From Streptomyces fuscichromogenes (lineage in GTDB: Bacteria > Actinomycetota > Actinomycetes > Streptomycetales > Streptomycetaceae): DNA of 64,000 nucleotides. Every line of letters starts with the position of its first letter. The stretch's first letter is position 1. The stretch is taken from the NCBI RefSeq assembly GCF_014645815.1, contig NZ_BMML01000005.1, positions 248,001-312,000 of the forward strand, in the 5' to 3' direction. Both the position numbers and the translations under genes were made by a program. This document shows positions 48,464 through 56,254 of this stretch, in pieces. The notes below the pieces were generated by a model. That model made no database searches. It was not told where the DNA came from and saw only the letters and a list, made by a program, of their open reading frames with translations.

Positions 48464-48751
48464 ATCAACCTGCCCGGACACATCCGCGGCCACGCGGTGA
48501 CTGTCGGGTGCCGCACGCCGGTGATGCCGTTGCTCACGATCGAACGGGGCATCGCCCGTTCCGTCGTGTTGTCGGCCGGGGCGCGAACAACACCTACCGG
48601 GACGGCGGACATACGACGACGGATCCCCATCCTCCGCAAACCGCCCCGAAGTTATCCACAGGGTCTGACGTGTTTCGGCCCCCGCCTGTACCGTCTCCAC
48701 GAGTTGATGTTCGTGAGCGTGCGTGCGCGGAGTACGGGGGAGGCGGTCGAC

Positions 48752-50170
48752 GTGACCGGACGGGAAGAGTTGACGACGGCCGGCGGGCGGAAGCTGCCTG
48801 CGCCCAAGGGCTTTGCGCCGTGGCCCCCGCACGGTTCCCCCAAGGAGGAGGGCAGGGCCCTGCGTTCGGCGGTCCCGCGCCGCGGCCATGACGCCCTGGA
48901 CCTGGACGCCTCCCGTCCTGACGCGGTGAGCGCGGTCGAGGAGTCCAACCGGGACCGCATCCCGGCGCTGGTCCCGATAAGGGTCGGCAGAATGGCGGCC
49001 GGCCCCTTCGCCTTCCTGCGCGGCTCGGCCGGCCTGATGGCGCACGACCTGGCCCGCACCCCGATGACCAGGATCGCCACCCAGATCTGCGGCGACGCCC
49101 ACGCGGCCAACTTCGGCCTGTACGGCGACCCGCGCGGCGACCTCGTCATCGACCTGAACGACTTCGACGAGACCGTGCTCGGCCCCTGGGAGTGGGACCT
49201 CAAGCGGCTCGCCACCTCCCTGGTGCTGGCCGGCAGGGAAGCGGGCGCCGACGAGGACACCTGCCGCAAGGCCGCGGGCGACGCGGCGGGCGCCTACCGC
49301 CGCACCATGCGCCTGCTGGCCAAGCTCCCGGTGCTGGACGCGTGGAACGCGATCGCGGACGAGGAACTGGTCTCCCACTCCGACGCCCACGACATGCTCG
49401 GCACCCTGCGCCGGGTCTCGGAGAAGGCCCGCGCCAACACCAGCGGCCGGTTCGCGGCCCGCTCCACCGAGCCCACCGCGGACGGCGGCCGACGCTTCGT
49501 CGACGCCCTGCCGGTGCTGCGCCGGGTCCCGGACGCGGAGGCGGAGGCGGTCACCGCGGCCCTGGAGCACTACCTGACCACGCTCTCCGAGGACCGCCAC
49601 CCGCTGCTGTCCCGGCACACCCCGCACGACGTCGCGTTCCGGATCGTCGGCACCGGCAGCGTCGGCACCCGCTCCTACGTCGTCCTCCTCCTGGACCACC
49701 GCGGCGAGCCGCTGATCCTCCAGGTCAAGGAGGCCCGCCCGTCCGCACTCGTCCCGCACCTGGCCACGGCGGGCTTCGAGACGCCGGCCGTCGGCCACGA
49801 GGGCCGCCGGGTGGTCCTCGGCCAGAAGCGGATGCAGGTGGTCAGCGACATCCTGCTCGGCTGGACCACGGTGGACGGCCGTCCCTTCCAGGTCCGCCAG
49901 TTCCGCAACCGCAAGGGCAGCGTCGACCCGGCCGCCCTGTCTCCCGACCAGATCGACGACTACGGCAGGATGACCGGCGCCCTGCTGGCCCGCGCCCACT
50001 CGCACAGCGCCGACCCGCGCCTGATCGCCGGCTACTGCGGCAAGAACGAGGAGCTGGACGAGGCGATCGCCGCGTTCGCCGTGACCTACGCCGACCGCAC
50101 GGAGGCGGACCACGAGGAACTGGTGGCCGCGGTGCGGACGGGACGGATAGCGGCCGAGCTCGGGGTGTGA
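48752..50170 (+). CDS. DUF2252 family protein (kinase-like fold)
   Basis: 472 residues from GTG 48752, chosen for GGGGGAGG nine bases upstream; ATG 48707 in the same frame has no good site. Motifs: RVGRMAAGPFAFLRGSAGLMAHDLA (about 80-105), QICGDAHAANFGLYGDPRGDLVIDLNDFDETVLGPWEWDLKRLATSL (about 112-160), DVAFRIVGTGSVGTRSYVVLLL, and WTTVDGRPFQVRQFRNRKGSV. The GDAHxxNFG and DxNDFDE motifs recall the catalytic loop and metal motif of aminoglycoside-phosphotransferase/protein-kinase-like folds. No activity is established. Confidence 0.9.
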   Translation: MTGREELTTAGGRKLPAPKGFAPWPPHGSPKEEGRALRSAVPRRGHDALDLDASRPDAVSAVEESNRDRIPALVPIRVGRMAAGPFAFLRGSAGLMAHDLARTPMTRIATQICGDAHAANFGLYGDPRGDLVIDLNDFDETVLGPWEWDLKRLATSLVLAGREAGADEDTCRKAAGDAAGAYRRTMRLLAKLPVLDAWNAIADEELVSHSDAHDMLGTLRRVSEKARANTSGRFAARSTEPTADGGRRFVDALPVLRRVPDAEAEAVTAALEHYLTTLSEDRHPLLSRHTPHDVAFRIVGTGSVGTRSYVVLLLDHRGEPLILQVKEARPSALVPHLATAGFETPAVGHEGRRVVLGQKRMQVVSDILLGWTTVDGRPFQVRQFRNRKGSVDPAALSPDQIDDYGRMTGALLARAHSHSADPRLIAGYCGKNEELDEAIAAFAVTYADRTEADHEELVAAVRTGRIAAELGV

Positions 50171-50283
50171 TCCCGTGATGCCGTCGTCCCCGGCCGCCGC
50201 TCTCCGGTCTCCGGCCGGCGCTCTCCGGTCCCCGGTCCTCGGTTCTTCTCCCGCGGCCTCCGGCCCTGGGTCGGGGTGCTGAG

Positions 50284-50766
50284 ATGAGGTACGTCGAGAT
50301 CGGCACGGGCGAGGACCGGGGCGAGGCCGAGGCCGCCGTCTTCGTCGACCCCGGCCCCTACCTGGCACGGCTGCCGGAACTCGCCGACGGCCTGCCGCCC
50401 GGCGCCCGCGCCTTCGCCACCGACCCGCGCCACTACGAGCTCGGCGGCCGCCGCTGCGTACGGGACCTGCGCCCGCTGGACATGCGCCGCACGGCCCCCG
50501 CCGACATGGAGATCCGCTTCCGCCACAACAGCCTCAGCCACAACGAGGACCTGATCGTCCGCTACACGGGCGTCTCCCGTTTCCAGACGGACATCCTGGG
50601 CGCCTGCGACATCGCCTCGCTCGGAGAGGTGATCCTCGACGAGATCCTCCCGCACCCGGACGGCTGCACCCACGAGCTGGCCTGCCGCCCCGGAACCCTC
50701 GTCATGGCCTGCGCCGATCTGGTCGCCGAGTGGGTACCGGCCACCGCCGACGGCGACAGGGCCTAG
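50284..50766 (+). CDS. Conserved hypothetical protein next to DUF2252
   Basis: 160 residues from ATG 50284. It begins MRYVEIGTGEDRGEAEAAVFVDPGPYLARLPELADGLPPGARAFATDPRHYEL, and has a conserved-looking RRCVRDLRPLDMRRTAPADMEIRFRHNSLSHNEDLIVRYTGV core and HPDGCTHELACRPGTLVMACADLV with three cysteines. There is no membrane segment. I do not recognise the family. Codon use is normal for the genome and the spacing to both neighbours (113 and 9 bp) suggests an operon with the J-domain gene. Confidence 0.78.
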   Translation: MRYVEIGTGEDRGEAEAAVFVDPGPYLARLPELADGLPPGARAFATDPRHYELGGRRCVRDLRPLDMRRTAPADMEIRFRHNSLSHNEDLIVRYTGVSRFQTDILGACDIASLGEVILDEILPHPDGCTHELACRPGTLVMACADLVAEWVPATADGDRA

Positions 50767-50775
50767 GCTGGTCGG

Positions 50776-51588
50776 GTGACGACCCCGGAAGCTGAGCAGT
50801 CCAAGGCACCGCGGCCCGAGGAACGGCTGGAGCGCGCCGTGCGGGCCGCCGAGCAGGCGTTGATCGAGTACGAGATCGCGGTGGAGACCTTCCGCGTCGA
50901 GGTCGAGAACTTCTCTCGCCTGCACGAACAGAAACTCGGTCCGCTCTACCTCCGTATCGAGGAGCTGGACGCGCGGATCGCGGAGGCCAAGGCCGCCCGC
51001 ACCGGCGACCCCGAGGACATCCGCGCCGCCGAGGAGGCCAGGGCCCGGGTCCTGCCCATCCCCGGCGTCGAGGAACTGCTGAACGGCTGGATGGACAGCG
51101 ACGGCCTGTTCCCCGAGAGCGTGGCGATGCTCACCGAGCAGGAGGTCCGGCCCCCGCAGCGGGTCCGCCCCAGCGAGGAGGCCCGCCGGCTCTACCGCGA
51201 GCTGGCCCGCAAGGCCCACCCCGACCTGGTGCAGGACGAGGCCGAGCAGGAGCGGCGCGAGGAGTTCCTCAGCCGGGTCAACGCGGCCTACGCCCGCGGC
51301 GACGAGGTCCTGCTGCGCGAGCTGGCCGAGGAGTGGGCGGCCGGCCCGGTCCCGCCGGAGCGCAGGCCGAGCCGGGCCGAGGAGCTGTACGCCCGCCTGG
51401 AGTGGCTCTCCGAGCGCAAGGAACTGCTCGCCCTGGTCGCCAAGGAGCTGGAGAACGGCCCCATCGCGGGTCTGCTCCGGCTGGCCCCGGACGACCCCGA
51501 CAGCCTCCTCGACGAGATCTCCGAGCGGCTCCAGAAGGACGTGACCGAACGCGAGGCGGAACTGGCGGCCCTGCTGACCCAGGAGTGA
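50776..51588 (+). CDS. J-domain (DnaJ-like) protein
   Basis: 270 residues from GTG 50776. The N-terminal half is a long coiled coil (about 15-110, LERAVRAAEQALIEYEIAVETFRVEVENF). A J-domain follows at about 130-185, RPSEEARRLYRELARKAHPDLVQDEAEQERREEFLSRVNAAYARGD, with the HPD tripeptide that stimulates Hsp70 ATPase. The C-terminus is again helical. It probably recruits DnaK to a specific client; the client is unknown. Confidence 0.88.
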   Translation: MTTPEAEQSKAPRPEERLERAVRAAEQALIEYEIAVETFRVEVENFSRLHEQKLGPLYLRIEELDARIAEAKAARTGDPEDIRAAEEARARVLPIPGVEELLNGWMDSDGLFPESVAMLTEQEVRPPQRVRPSEEARRLYRELARKAHPDLVQDEAEQERREEFLSRVNAAYARGDEVLLRELAEEWAAGPVPPERRPSRAEELYARLEWLSERKELLALVAKELENGPIAGLLRLAPDDPDSLLDEISERLQKDVTEREAELAALLTQE

Positions 51589-51619
51589 CGCCCGGCTCCG
51601 GTCGGGTAGCGTCGGGGAC

Positions 51620-51967
51620 ATGAACTTCGCAGCGCGTGTGCCCACGGTCGGGGTCGCGGACCTAAAGGACGGCGACTTCCTGCTGGACGTCCGGGAGGAC
51701 GACGAGTGGCAGGCGGGCCATGCGGCCGCCGCCCTGCACATCCCGATCAGCGAGTTCGTGGCCCGCTACGGCGAGCTCACCGAGGCGGCCCCCCAGGACG
51801 CCCGCGTCCACGTCATCTGCCGCTCCGGCGGCCGTTCGGCCCAGGTCACGATGTACCTGGTCCAGCAGGGCATCGACGCGGTGAACGTGGACGGCGGCAT
51901 GCAGGTGTGGCAGGCGGCCGGCCGGGAGGTCGTCACGGACGAGGGCGATCCGGGCTTCGTCATCTGA
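51620..51967 (+). CDS. Rhodanese-like single-domain protein
   Basis: 115 residues from ATG 51620. A complete rhodanese domain: DGDFLLDVREDDEWQAGHAAAALHIPISEF (about 16-45) and the active-site loop VHVICRSGGRSAQVTMYL (about 70-87) with catalytic Cys and the CRSGGR phosphate-cradle-like loop, ending VNVDGGMQVWQAAG. It carries persulfide sulfur; the partner is unknown. It is followed by a dispersed-repeat hairpin. Confidence 0.92.
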   Translation: MNFAARVPTVGVADLKDGDFLLDVREDDEWQAGHAAAALHIPISEFVARYGELTEAAPQDARVHVICRSGGRSAQVTMYLVQQGIDAVNVDGGMQVWQAAGREVVTDEGDPGFVI

Positions 51968-51993
51968 GGCACCCCCGCGACGGAGGCGCCGAA

Positions 51994-52047
51994 GCGCCCC
52001 GAAAGGGGCGCGGGGAACTGCGCTGCCAGCCCCCCACTCGCCCGCGG
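51994..52047 (-). repeat. Dispersed Streptomyces intergenic repeat, copy 3
   Basis: The inverted form: GCGCCCC-GAAA-GGGGCGC, a perfect 7-bp hairpin, then GGGGAACTGCGCTGCCAGCC. It lies between the rhodanese gene and the convergent acyl-CoA dehydrogenase, where it may terminate both. Confidence 0.8.
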
Positions 52048-52084
52048 TTCGCACCCGACCGAGCGCCCCCTCCTCCTCTCTCCA

Positions 52085-53230
52085 CTACCCCAGTGGATGC
52101 GCGGCGAGCAGATCCCCCAACGCCTCCTCGTGGGCTCCGGCCCCTCCGAGCGACAGCTCGATCTGCTTCGCCCACGCGTGATACCGGTGCAGCACGTACT
52201 CGGTGTCGGCCCCGAACCCCCCGTGCAGATGCTGCGCGGTCTGCACCACCCGCCGCACCCCCTCCGCCGCCCAGATCTTCGCCACCGCCACATCCCCGGC
52301 CGCCGGCAGCGCCCCGGCCGCCCCCGACGCGATCCGCCACGCCGCCTGCCACAGCGTCGCCTCCATCGCCCGCAGGTCGATGTACCGGTCGGCGGCCTGC
52401 ACGGCCACCGCCTGGAACGTGGCGATCGGATGTCCGAACTGCTCCCGCTTGCCCGCGTAGTCGGCGGTCAGCCGCAGCACCCGCTCACCCATCCCGAGCG
52501 CCAGCGCACACGTCCCGGTCGCGAGCAGCTCCCGCAGCCACTCCCAGGCCCCCTCCGCCGTCACCACGTCCCGCTCCGCGACCCGTGCCGACTCCAGCCG
52601 CAGCTCCCCGAGCCGTTCCCCGCTGGTCGACACCTGCTCAGCGACCGTGACCCCGGCCGCGGCCCCCTCGCCTCCCGGCGCCACCAGCGCCAGCACGCTC
52701 CGGTCCGCCTCCGTGTGCGCCGGTACGACGACGAGGCCGGCGTCGTACACCCACGGCACCGCCGTCTGCACCCCGTCCAGGACCCATCCCTCGCCGTCCC
52801 GTCGCGCGGTCACCGCGAGCTCCGCCGGGTCGTGCCCGGTACGCCCGCTCGCCGCGACGGTCAGCACCGGCTCGCCCCGCCCCGCCCGCGCCGCCAGCCG
52901 GTCCCGCACCTCCGCCGTCCCGTATGTCTGTACGGTCGCCAGGGCCGCGCTGTGCTCCAGCAACGGCACCCTGGCCAGCACCTTCGCCGACTCCCGCAGC
53001 ACCAGGCAGAGCGCGATGGCGTCCAGACCGGCCCCGCCGTACTCCTCGCCCAGCAGCAGACTCAGCAGATCCGCGCCCGCCAGCCTGTCCCACAGTTCCC
53101 GGTCGAAGCCCTCGGCCACGGCACCGGAGGTCGACGCCGGGCTCGGCACCGCGTCCGGCGCCACCCCGGCGAACACCCCGCGCGCCGCCTCGGCCGCCGC
53201 CAACTGCTCCTCGGTGAAGGTGAAGTCCAC
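52085..53230 (-). CDS. Acyl-CoA dehydrogenase (FadE-like)
   Basis: 381 residues from GTG 53230. Typical order: N-terminal helical domain beginning MDFTFTEEQLAAAEAARGVFAGV; a middle beta domain with VLTVAASGRTGHDPAELAVTARRDGEGWVLDG and LVVVPAHTE; and a C-terminal helical domain with KREQFGHPIATFQAVAVQAADRYIDLRAMEATLW and VQTAQHLHGGFGADTEYVLHRYHAWAKQIELSLGG. Dehydrogenates an acyl-CoA with FAD; the substrate is unknown. The upstream region carries a TGACGGTCCGTCA operator and a KstR-type TAGAACAGGTTCTA box, which favour sterol-like or long-chain substrates. Confidence 0.93.
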   Translation of the reverse strand: MDFTFTEEQLAAAEAARGVFAGVAPDAVPSPASTSGAVAEGFDRELWDRLAGADLLSLLLGEEYGGAGLDAIALCLVLRESAKVLARVPLLEHSAALATVQTYGTAEVRDRLAARAGRGEPVLTVAASGRTGHDPAELAVTARRDGEGWVLDGVQTAVPWVYDAGLVVVPAHTEADRSVLALVAPGGEGAAAGVTVAEQVSTSGERLGELRLESARVAERDVVTAEGAWEWLRELLATGTCALALGMGERVLRLTADYAGKREQFGHPIATFQAVAVQAADRYIDLRAMEATLWQAAWRIASGAAGALPAAGDVAVAKIWAAEGVRRVVQTAQHLHGGFGADTEYVLHRYHAWAKQIELSLGGAGAHEEALGDLLAAHPLG

Positions 53231-53262
53231 GGTCCTGTCCTCCCGGCGGGTCTCCGCTGATC

Positions 53263-53275
53263 TGACGGTCCGTCA
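53263..53275. promoter_or_regulatory. TetR-type operator upstream of the acyl-CoA dehydrogenase
   Basis: TGACGGTCCGTCA, a perfect odd-centred palindrome 33 bp before the start codon. Same core and spacing as the sites at 21743 and 22025. Confidence 0.7.
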
Positions 53276-53278
53276 AGA

Positions 53279-53292
53279 TAGAACAGGTTCTA
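53279..53292. promoter_or_regulatory. KstR-type operator
   Basis: TAGAACAGGTTCTA has perfect 6-bp arms and fits the KstR consensus TnnAACnnGTTnnA of mycobacterial sterol and lipid catabolism. It lies 49-62 bp upstream of the acyl-CoA dehydrogenase start, next to the other palindrome. Confidence 0.6.
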
Positions 53293-53390
53293 GAAGAAGG
53301 GAACCGAAAACCCCTGCGATCACCAGCTCCTCTCGTCGTAGGCTGACGGCCGCTGTCCGCCGACGGGGGACGGACACACGAGGAGGACAC

Positions 53391-55826
53391 ATGGGGATCC
53401 GGAGCCTGACCCGCACCGAGGCGGAACGCCGGGCGGCACTGATCACGGTCGACCGGTACGACGTCGACATCGACCTCACCGCCCTGCCCGAGGGGCCGGA
53501 GGTCCGGTGCGTCTCCACCGTGGCCTTCACCTGTTCCGAGCCGGGCGCGGAGAGCTTCGTCGACTGCGCGGCCGAGGTCCTCGCCGCCACTCTGAACGGC
53601 ACCCCCCTCACCCCCTCCGGCGACGGCCGGATCCCGCTGCCCGCTCTGGCCGCGCACAACGTGCTGCGCGTCGAGAGCGTCCAGGCCGACACCGCCACCG
53701 GCGAGGGTGTGCACAAGGCCACCGACCCCGCCGACGGCGAGGTGTACGTGTGGACGAGCTTCGAACCCGACGAGGCCCGTTTCGTGTGGGCCTGCTTCGA
53801 CCAGCCCGACCTCAAGGCCCCGCACGCCTTCACCGTCACGGCCCCGGCCGCCTGGACCGTGCTCAGCAACTCCGGTGACCCGCGGATCGAGGAGCAGGGC
53901 GCGGCCCGTCGCTGGAGCTTCCCGGACACCCCGTCGCTGTCCGTGTACAACACCGTCGTCAACGCCGGCCCCTTCCACGGGATCCGCCGCGAGGCCGACG
54001 GCCACGACCTCGGCATCTACGCGCGCCGCTCGCTCGCCGAGGTCCTGGAACGCGACGCCGACGAGATCTTCACCCTCACCCGCCAGGGCCTCGCCTTCTA
54101 CGCCGAGGCCTTCGCGATGCCGTTCCCGCAGCGCAGGTACGACCAGGTGTTCATGCCGGAGTTCGGCGGCGCGATGGAGAACTACGGCTGTGTGACCTGG
54201 TCGGACGTCTTCCTGCGGCGGGCCACGCCGACGCCCGCCGAGCGCGAGCTGCTCGCCGTGGTGCTGCTGCACGAGATGGCGCACATGTGGTTCGGCAACA
54301 TCGTCACCATGCGCTGGTGGGACGACCTCTGGCTGAACGAGGCCTTCGCCGAGTTCGCCTGCCACTGGGCCGCCGAGGGCGCCACCCGCTACACCGACGC
54401 CTGGGCGGGCCACCTCCTCGGCGGCAAGGTCAAGGCGTACCTGTCCGACCAGGGCCCGGTCTCGCACCCGATCCACCAGCCCATCCACGATGTCGCCCAG
54501 GCCGCGTCGATCTTCGACAACATCACCTATCCCAAGGGCGCCTCCGTCCTCCTCCAGCTGATGACCTATGTCGGCGAGGACCGCTTCCGCACCGGCATGG
54601 CCGCCTACTTCGCCCGTCACGCCTGGGGCACCACCACCCTCCAGGACCTGATCGACGCCCTCGCCGAGGCCGGCGGCCGTGACCTGACCGCCTGGCGCAA
54701 GGCCTGGCTGGAGACCGCCGGCACCGACCGCTTCACCGTGGAGCACACCGGCGACACCGTCACCCTGGTCGCCGACGGCACCCCGCGCCCCCAGGTGCTG
54801 GCGGTCGGGGCGTACGACCGCGCCGGCGACGCCCTGGAACGCACCGCGCTGGTCCGCGTCGAGGTGACCGGGGCCCGTACCCCCGTCACCGGTCTTCCTG
54901 TCACGTCCGACCTCCTTCTGATCAACGACGACGACCTCACCTTCGCGACCACCCGCCCGGACCCCGCCACCCGGGACACCTTCCTCCGTGCCGCGGCCCA
55001 GCTGCCCACGGCCATCTCCCGGGGCGCGGCCGCCGCCACCGTCTGGGACATGCTCACGGCCGGCGACGCCACGGCGGCCGAGGCCGGACGCTGCCTCACC
55101 GCGGTACTCGCGGCCGAGACCTCCGACGCCGTGATCGAGCCCTACCTCACGCTCGTCACCAACATCGCCGAACTCTGGGCCCCGGCCGCGGAACGCCCGG
55201 CGCTGACGGAGGCCGTGGCCGAGACCTGCCGACGGCTCGCCGCCGACCCGGGCCGCCGTCAGGTCGCCCTGCGCGGCCTCGCCCGCACCGCGACCGGCGC
55301 CGAGGACCTGGCCTGGCTCCGCGAGCAGGCCGGCGACGACATCGACCTGCGCTGGCGTGCCCTGGCCCGCGAGGCCGAACTCGGCGGCGACGTCACCGCC
55401 GAGTCCGCCGCCCTGCTGGAACGCGACCCCGACCCCGACGCCTGGGTCCGCGCCCTCACCGTCCGGGCCGCCCTGCCCGACCCGGCCGCGAAGGCGGAGG
55501 TCTGGCGACGGCTGGCCGTGGACCGCGAGGTGCCCGTCGCGGCGGTCTCCTCGGTGGCGGCCGCCTTCTGGCGCCCCGGCCAGGACACCCTGCTCGCCCC
55601 CTACGCCGAGCGCTACCTGGCCGCGGTCCCCGAGCTGCACCAGGGCGGCATGATCCCGGCGATGACCTACGCCTCCCACCTCTTCCCGCCGTACGCCATC
55701 GATCCCGTGTACATCGAGAAGGCCCGGCAGGTGGCCGAGGAAGCGGCCCCCGTGGTCCGCACCACCCTCCTGGAACGCTCGGACGCGGTCCGCCGCATGC
55801 TCCACGCCCGGGTCGCGAGCGCCTGA
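53391..55826 (+). CDS. pepN: Aminopeptidase N (M1 family)
   Basis: 811 residues from ATG 53391, with AGGAGGA upstream. Motifs: GGAMENYGCVTW (GAMEN substrate-binding, about 260), HEMAHMWFG (zinc HExxH, about 295) and NEAFAEF with the third zinc ligand 18 residues on, plus VYVWTSFEPDEARFVWACFDQPD near 125. The C-terminal half is helical (ERAP1-like). It removes N-terminal residues from peptides, probably in the cytoplasm since there is no signal peptide. Divergent from the acyl-CoA dehydrogenase, whose operators it faces. Confidence 0.95.
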   Translation: MGIRSLTRTEAERRAALITVDRYDVDIDLTALPEGPEVRCVSTVAFTCSEPGAESFVDCAAEVLAATLNGTPLTPSGDGRIPLPALAAHNVLRVESVQADTATGEGVHKATDPADGEVYVWTSFEPDEARFVWACFDQPDLKAPHAFTVTAPAAWTVLSNSGDPRIEEQGAARRWSFPDTPSLSVYNTVVNAGPFHGIRREADGHDLGIYARRSLAEVLERDADEIFTLTRQGLAFYAEAFAMPFPQRRYDQVFMPEFGGAMENYGCVTWSDVFLRRATPTPAERELLAVVLLHEMAHMWFGNIVTMRWWDDLWLNEAFAEFACHWAAEGATRYTDAWAGHLLGGKVKAYLSDQGPVSHPIHQPIHDVAQAASIFDNITYPKGASVLLQLMTYVGEDRFRTGMAAYFARHAWGTTTLQDLIDALAEAGGRDLTAWRKAWLETAGTDRFTVEHTGDTVTLVADGTPRPQVLAVGAYDRAGDALERTALVRVEVTGARTPVTGLPVTSDLLLINDDDLTFATTRPDPATRDTFLRAAAQLPTAISRGAAAATVWDMLTAGDATAAEAGRCLTAVLAAETSDAVIEPYLTLVTNIAELWAPAAERPALTEAVAETCRRLAADPGRRQVALRGLARTATGAEDLAWLREQAGDDIDLRWRALAREAELGGDVTAESAALLERDPDPDAWVRALTVRAALPDPAAKAEVWRRLAVDREVPVAAVSSVAAAFWRPGQDTLLAPYAERYLAAVPELHQGGMIPAMTYASHLFPPYAIDPVYIEKARQVAEEAAPVVRTTLLERSDAVRRMLHARVASA

Positions 55827-56254
55827 CCCCGGGCGGGGAGGTCCGAACGGTGTCCCACCTCCCTCGGGTTCCGTCGTGGACGCCGAACCGCCCGATCGTC
55901 CCGTCCGATCGTTCGGTTTCGGTCATTCCCATGGTCGCCGGGCCCCGACGAGCGATCAACCCCTGTGGAAAACCTCGGCCGCGGTCTGTGGAGAACTCGC
56001 GGAAGCATGGCCGTTGGGCGGGCCCGGACGCCGTATGACCTGCGGTGACATCCGGTCCGGGGCCTCTGTGCCCTGGGCCGGAGGGCGGATGGCCCCGCCC
56101 GGAGTGGCGATGGCCACGCCGCCGGGCTCGTCCTCGGGGCTGCGCCCGGCGGCCGGTGCTGAGTACCGTTCCGTGCGAGTGCCGGGCAGCGGCACTCCGG
56201 GCGGTCCCGGATCCGCCGCCCGGACGGCGTGGCGGGATCGGGGAACGGGGCGGC
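55827..56254. other. 428-bp spacer upstream of DUF5819
   Basis: No gene is supported. It contains the PaaR-like site at 55904, two DnaA-like CTGTGGA words (near 55964 and 55986), and GC-rich sequence with no clear promoter. Confidence 0.5.
55904..55917. promoter_or_regulatory. PaaR-like operator, near match
   Basis: On the minus strand the site reads ACCGAACGATCGGA, 13 of 14 identical to the site at 61008. The left half of a larger dyad is AACCG-CC-CGATCG at 55886-55898, 5 bp away. It is 338 bp before DUF5819, so the target gene is uncertain. Confidence 0.45.

Larger units (their letters stand above)
47668..48751. other. Gene-poor 1.08-kb region with tandem repeats
   Basis: Long overlapping frames exist on both strands but none has a ribosome-binding site, recognisable domain or normal composition. 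It contains the tRNA terminator, an 18-bp tandem repeat, a 7-bp microsatellite, and a perfect DnaA box TTATCCACA (about 48653-48661) about 90 bp before the DUF2252 start. Confidence 0.55.

Noticed and set aside
47617..48639. A 340-codon minus-strand frame across tRNA-Leu and the following spacer
   Set aside because: It overlaps the tRNA and terminator, is Arg/Gly/Pro-rich and has no ribosome-binding site or family.
48002..48751. Upstream extension of the DUF2252 gene
   Set aside because: Reads through the tandem repeats and microsatellite; the best ribosome-binding site is at GTG 48752.
52638..55805. A 1055-codon minus-strand frame opposite pepN
   Set aside because: Shadow of the M1 aminopeptidase; composition dominated by Gly/Val/Arg/Asp with no motif, and the HExxH and GAMEN motifs are on the other strand.
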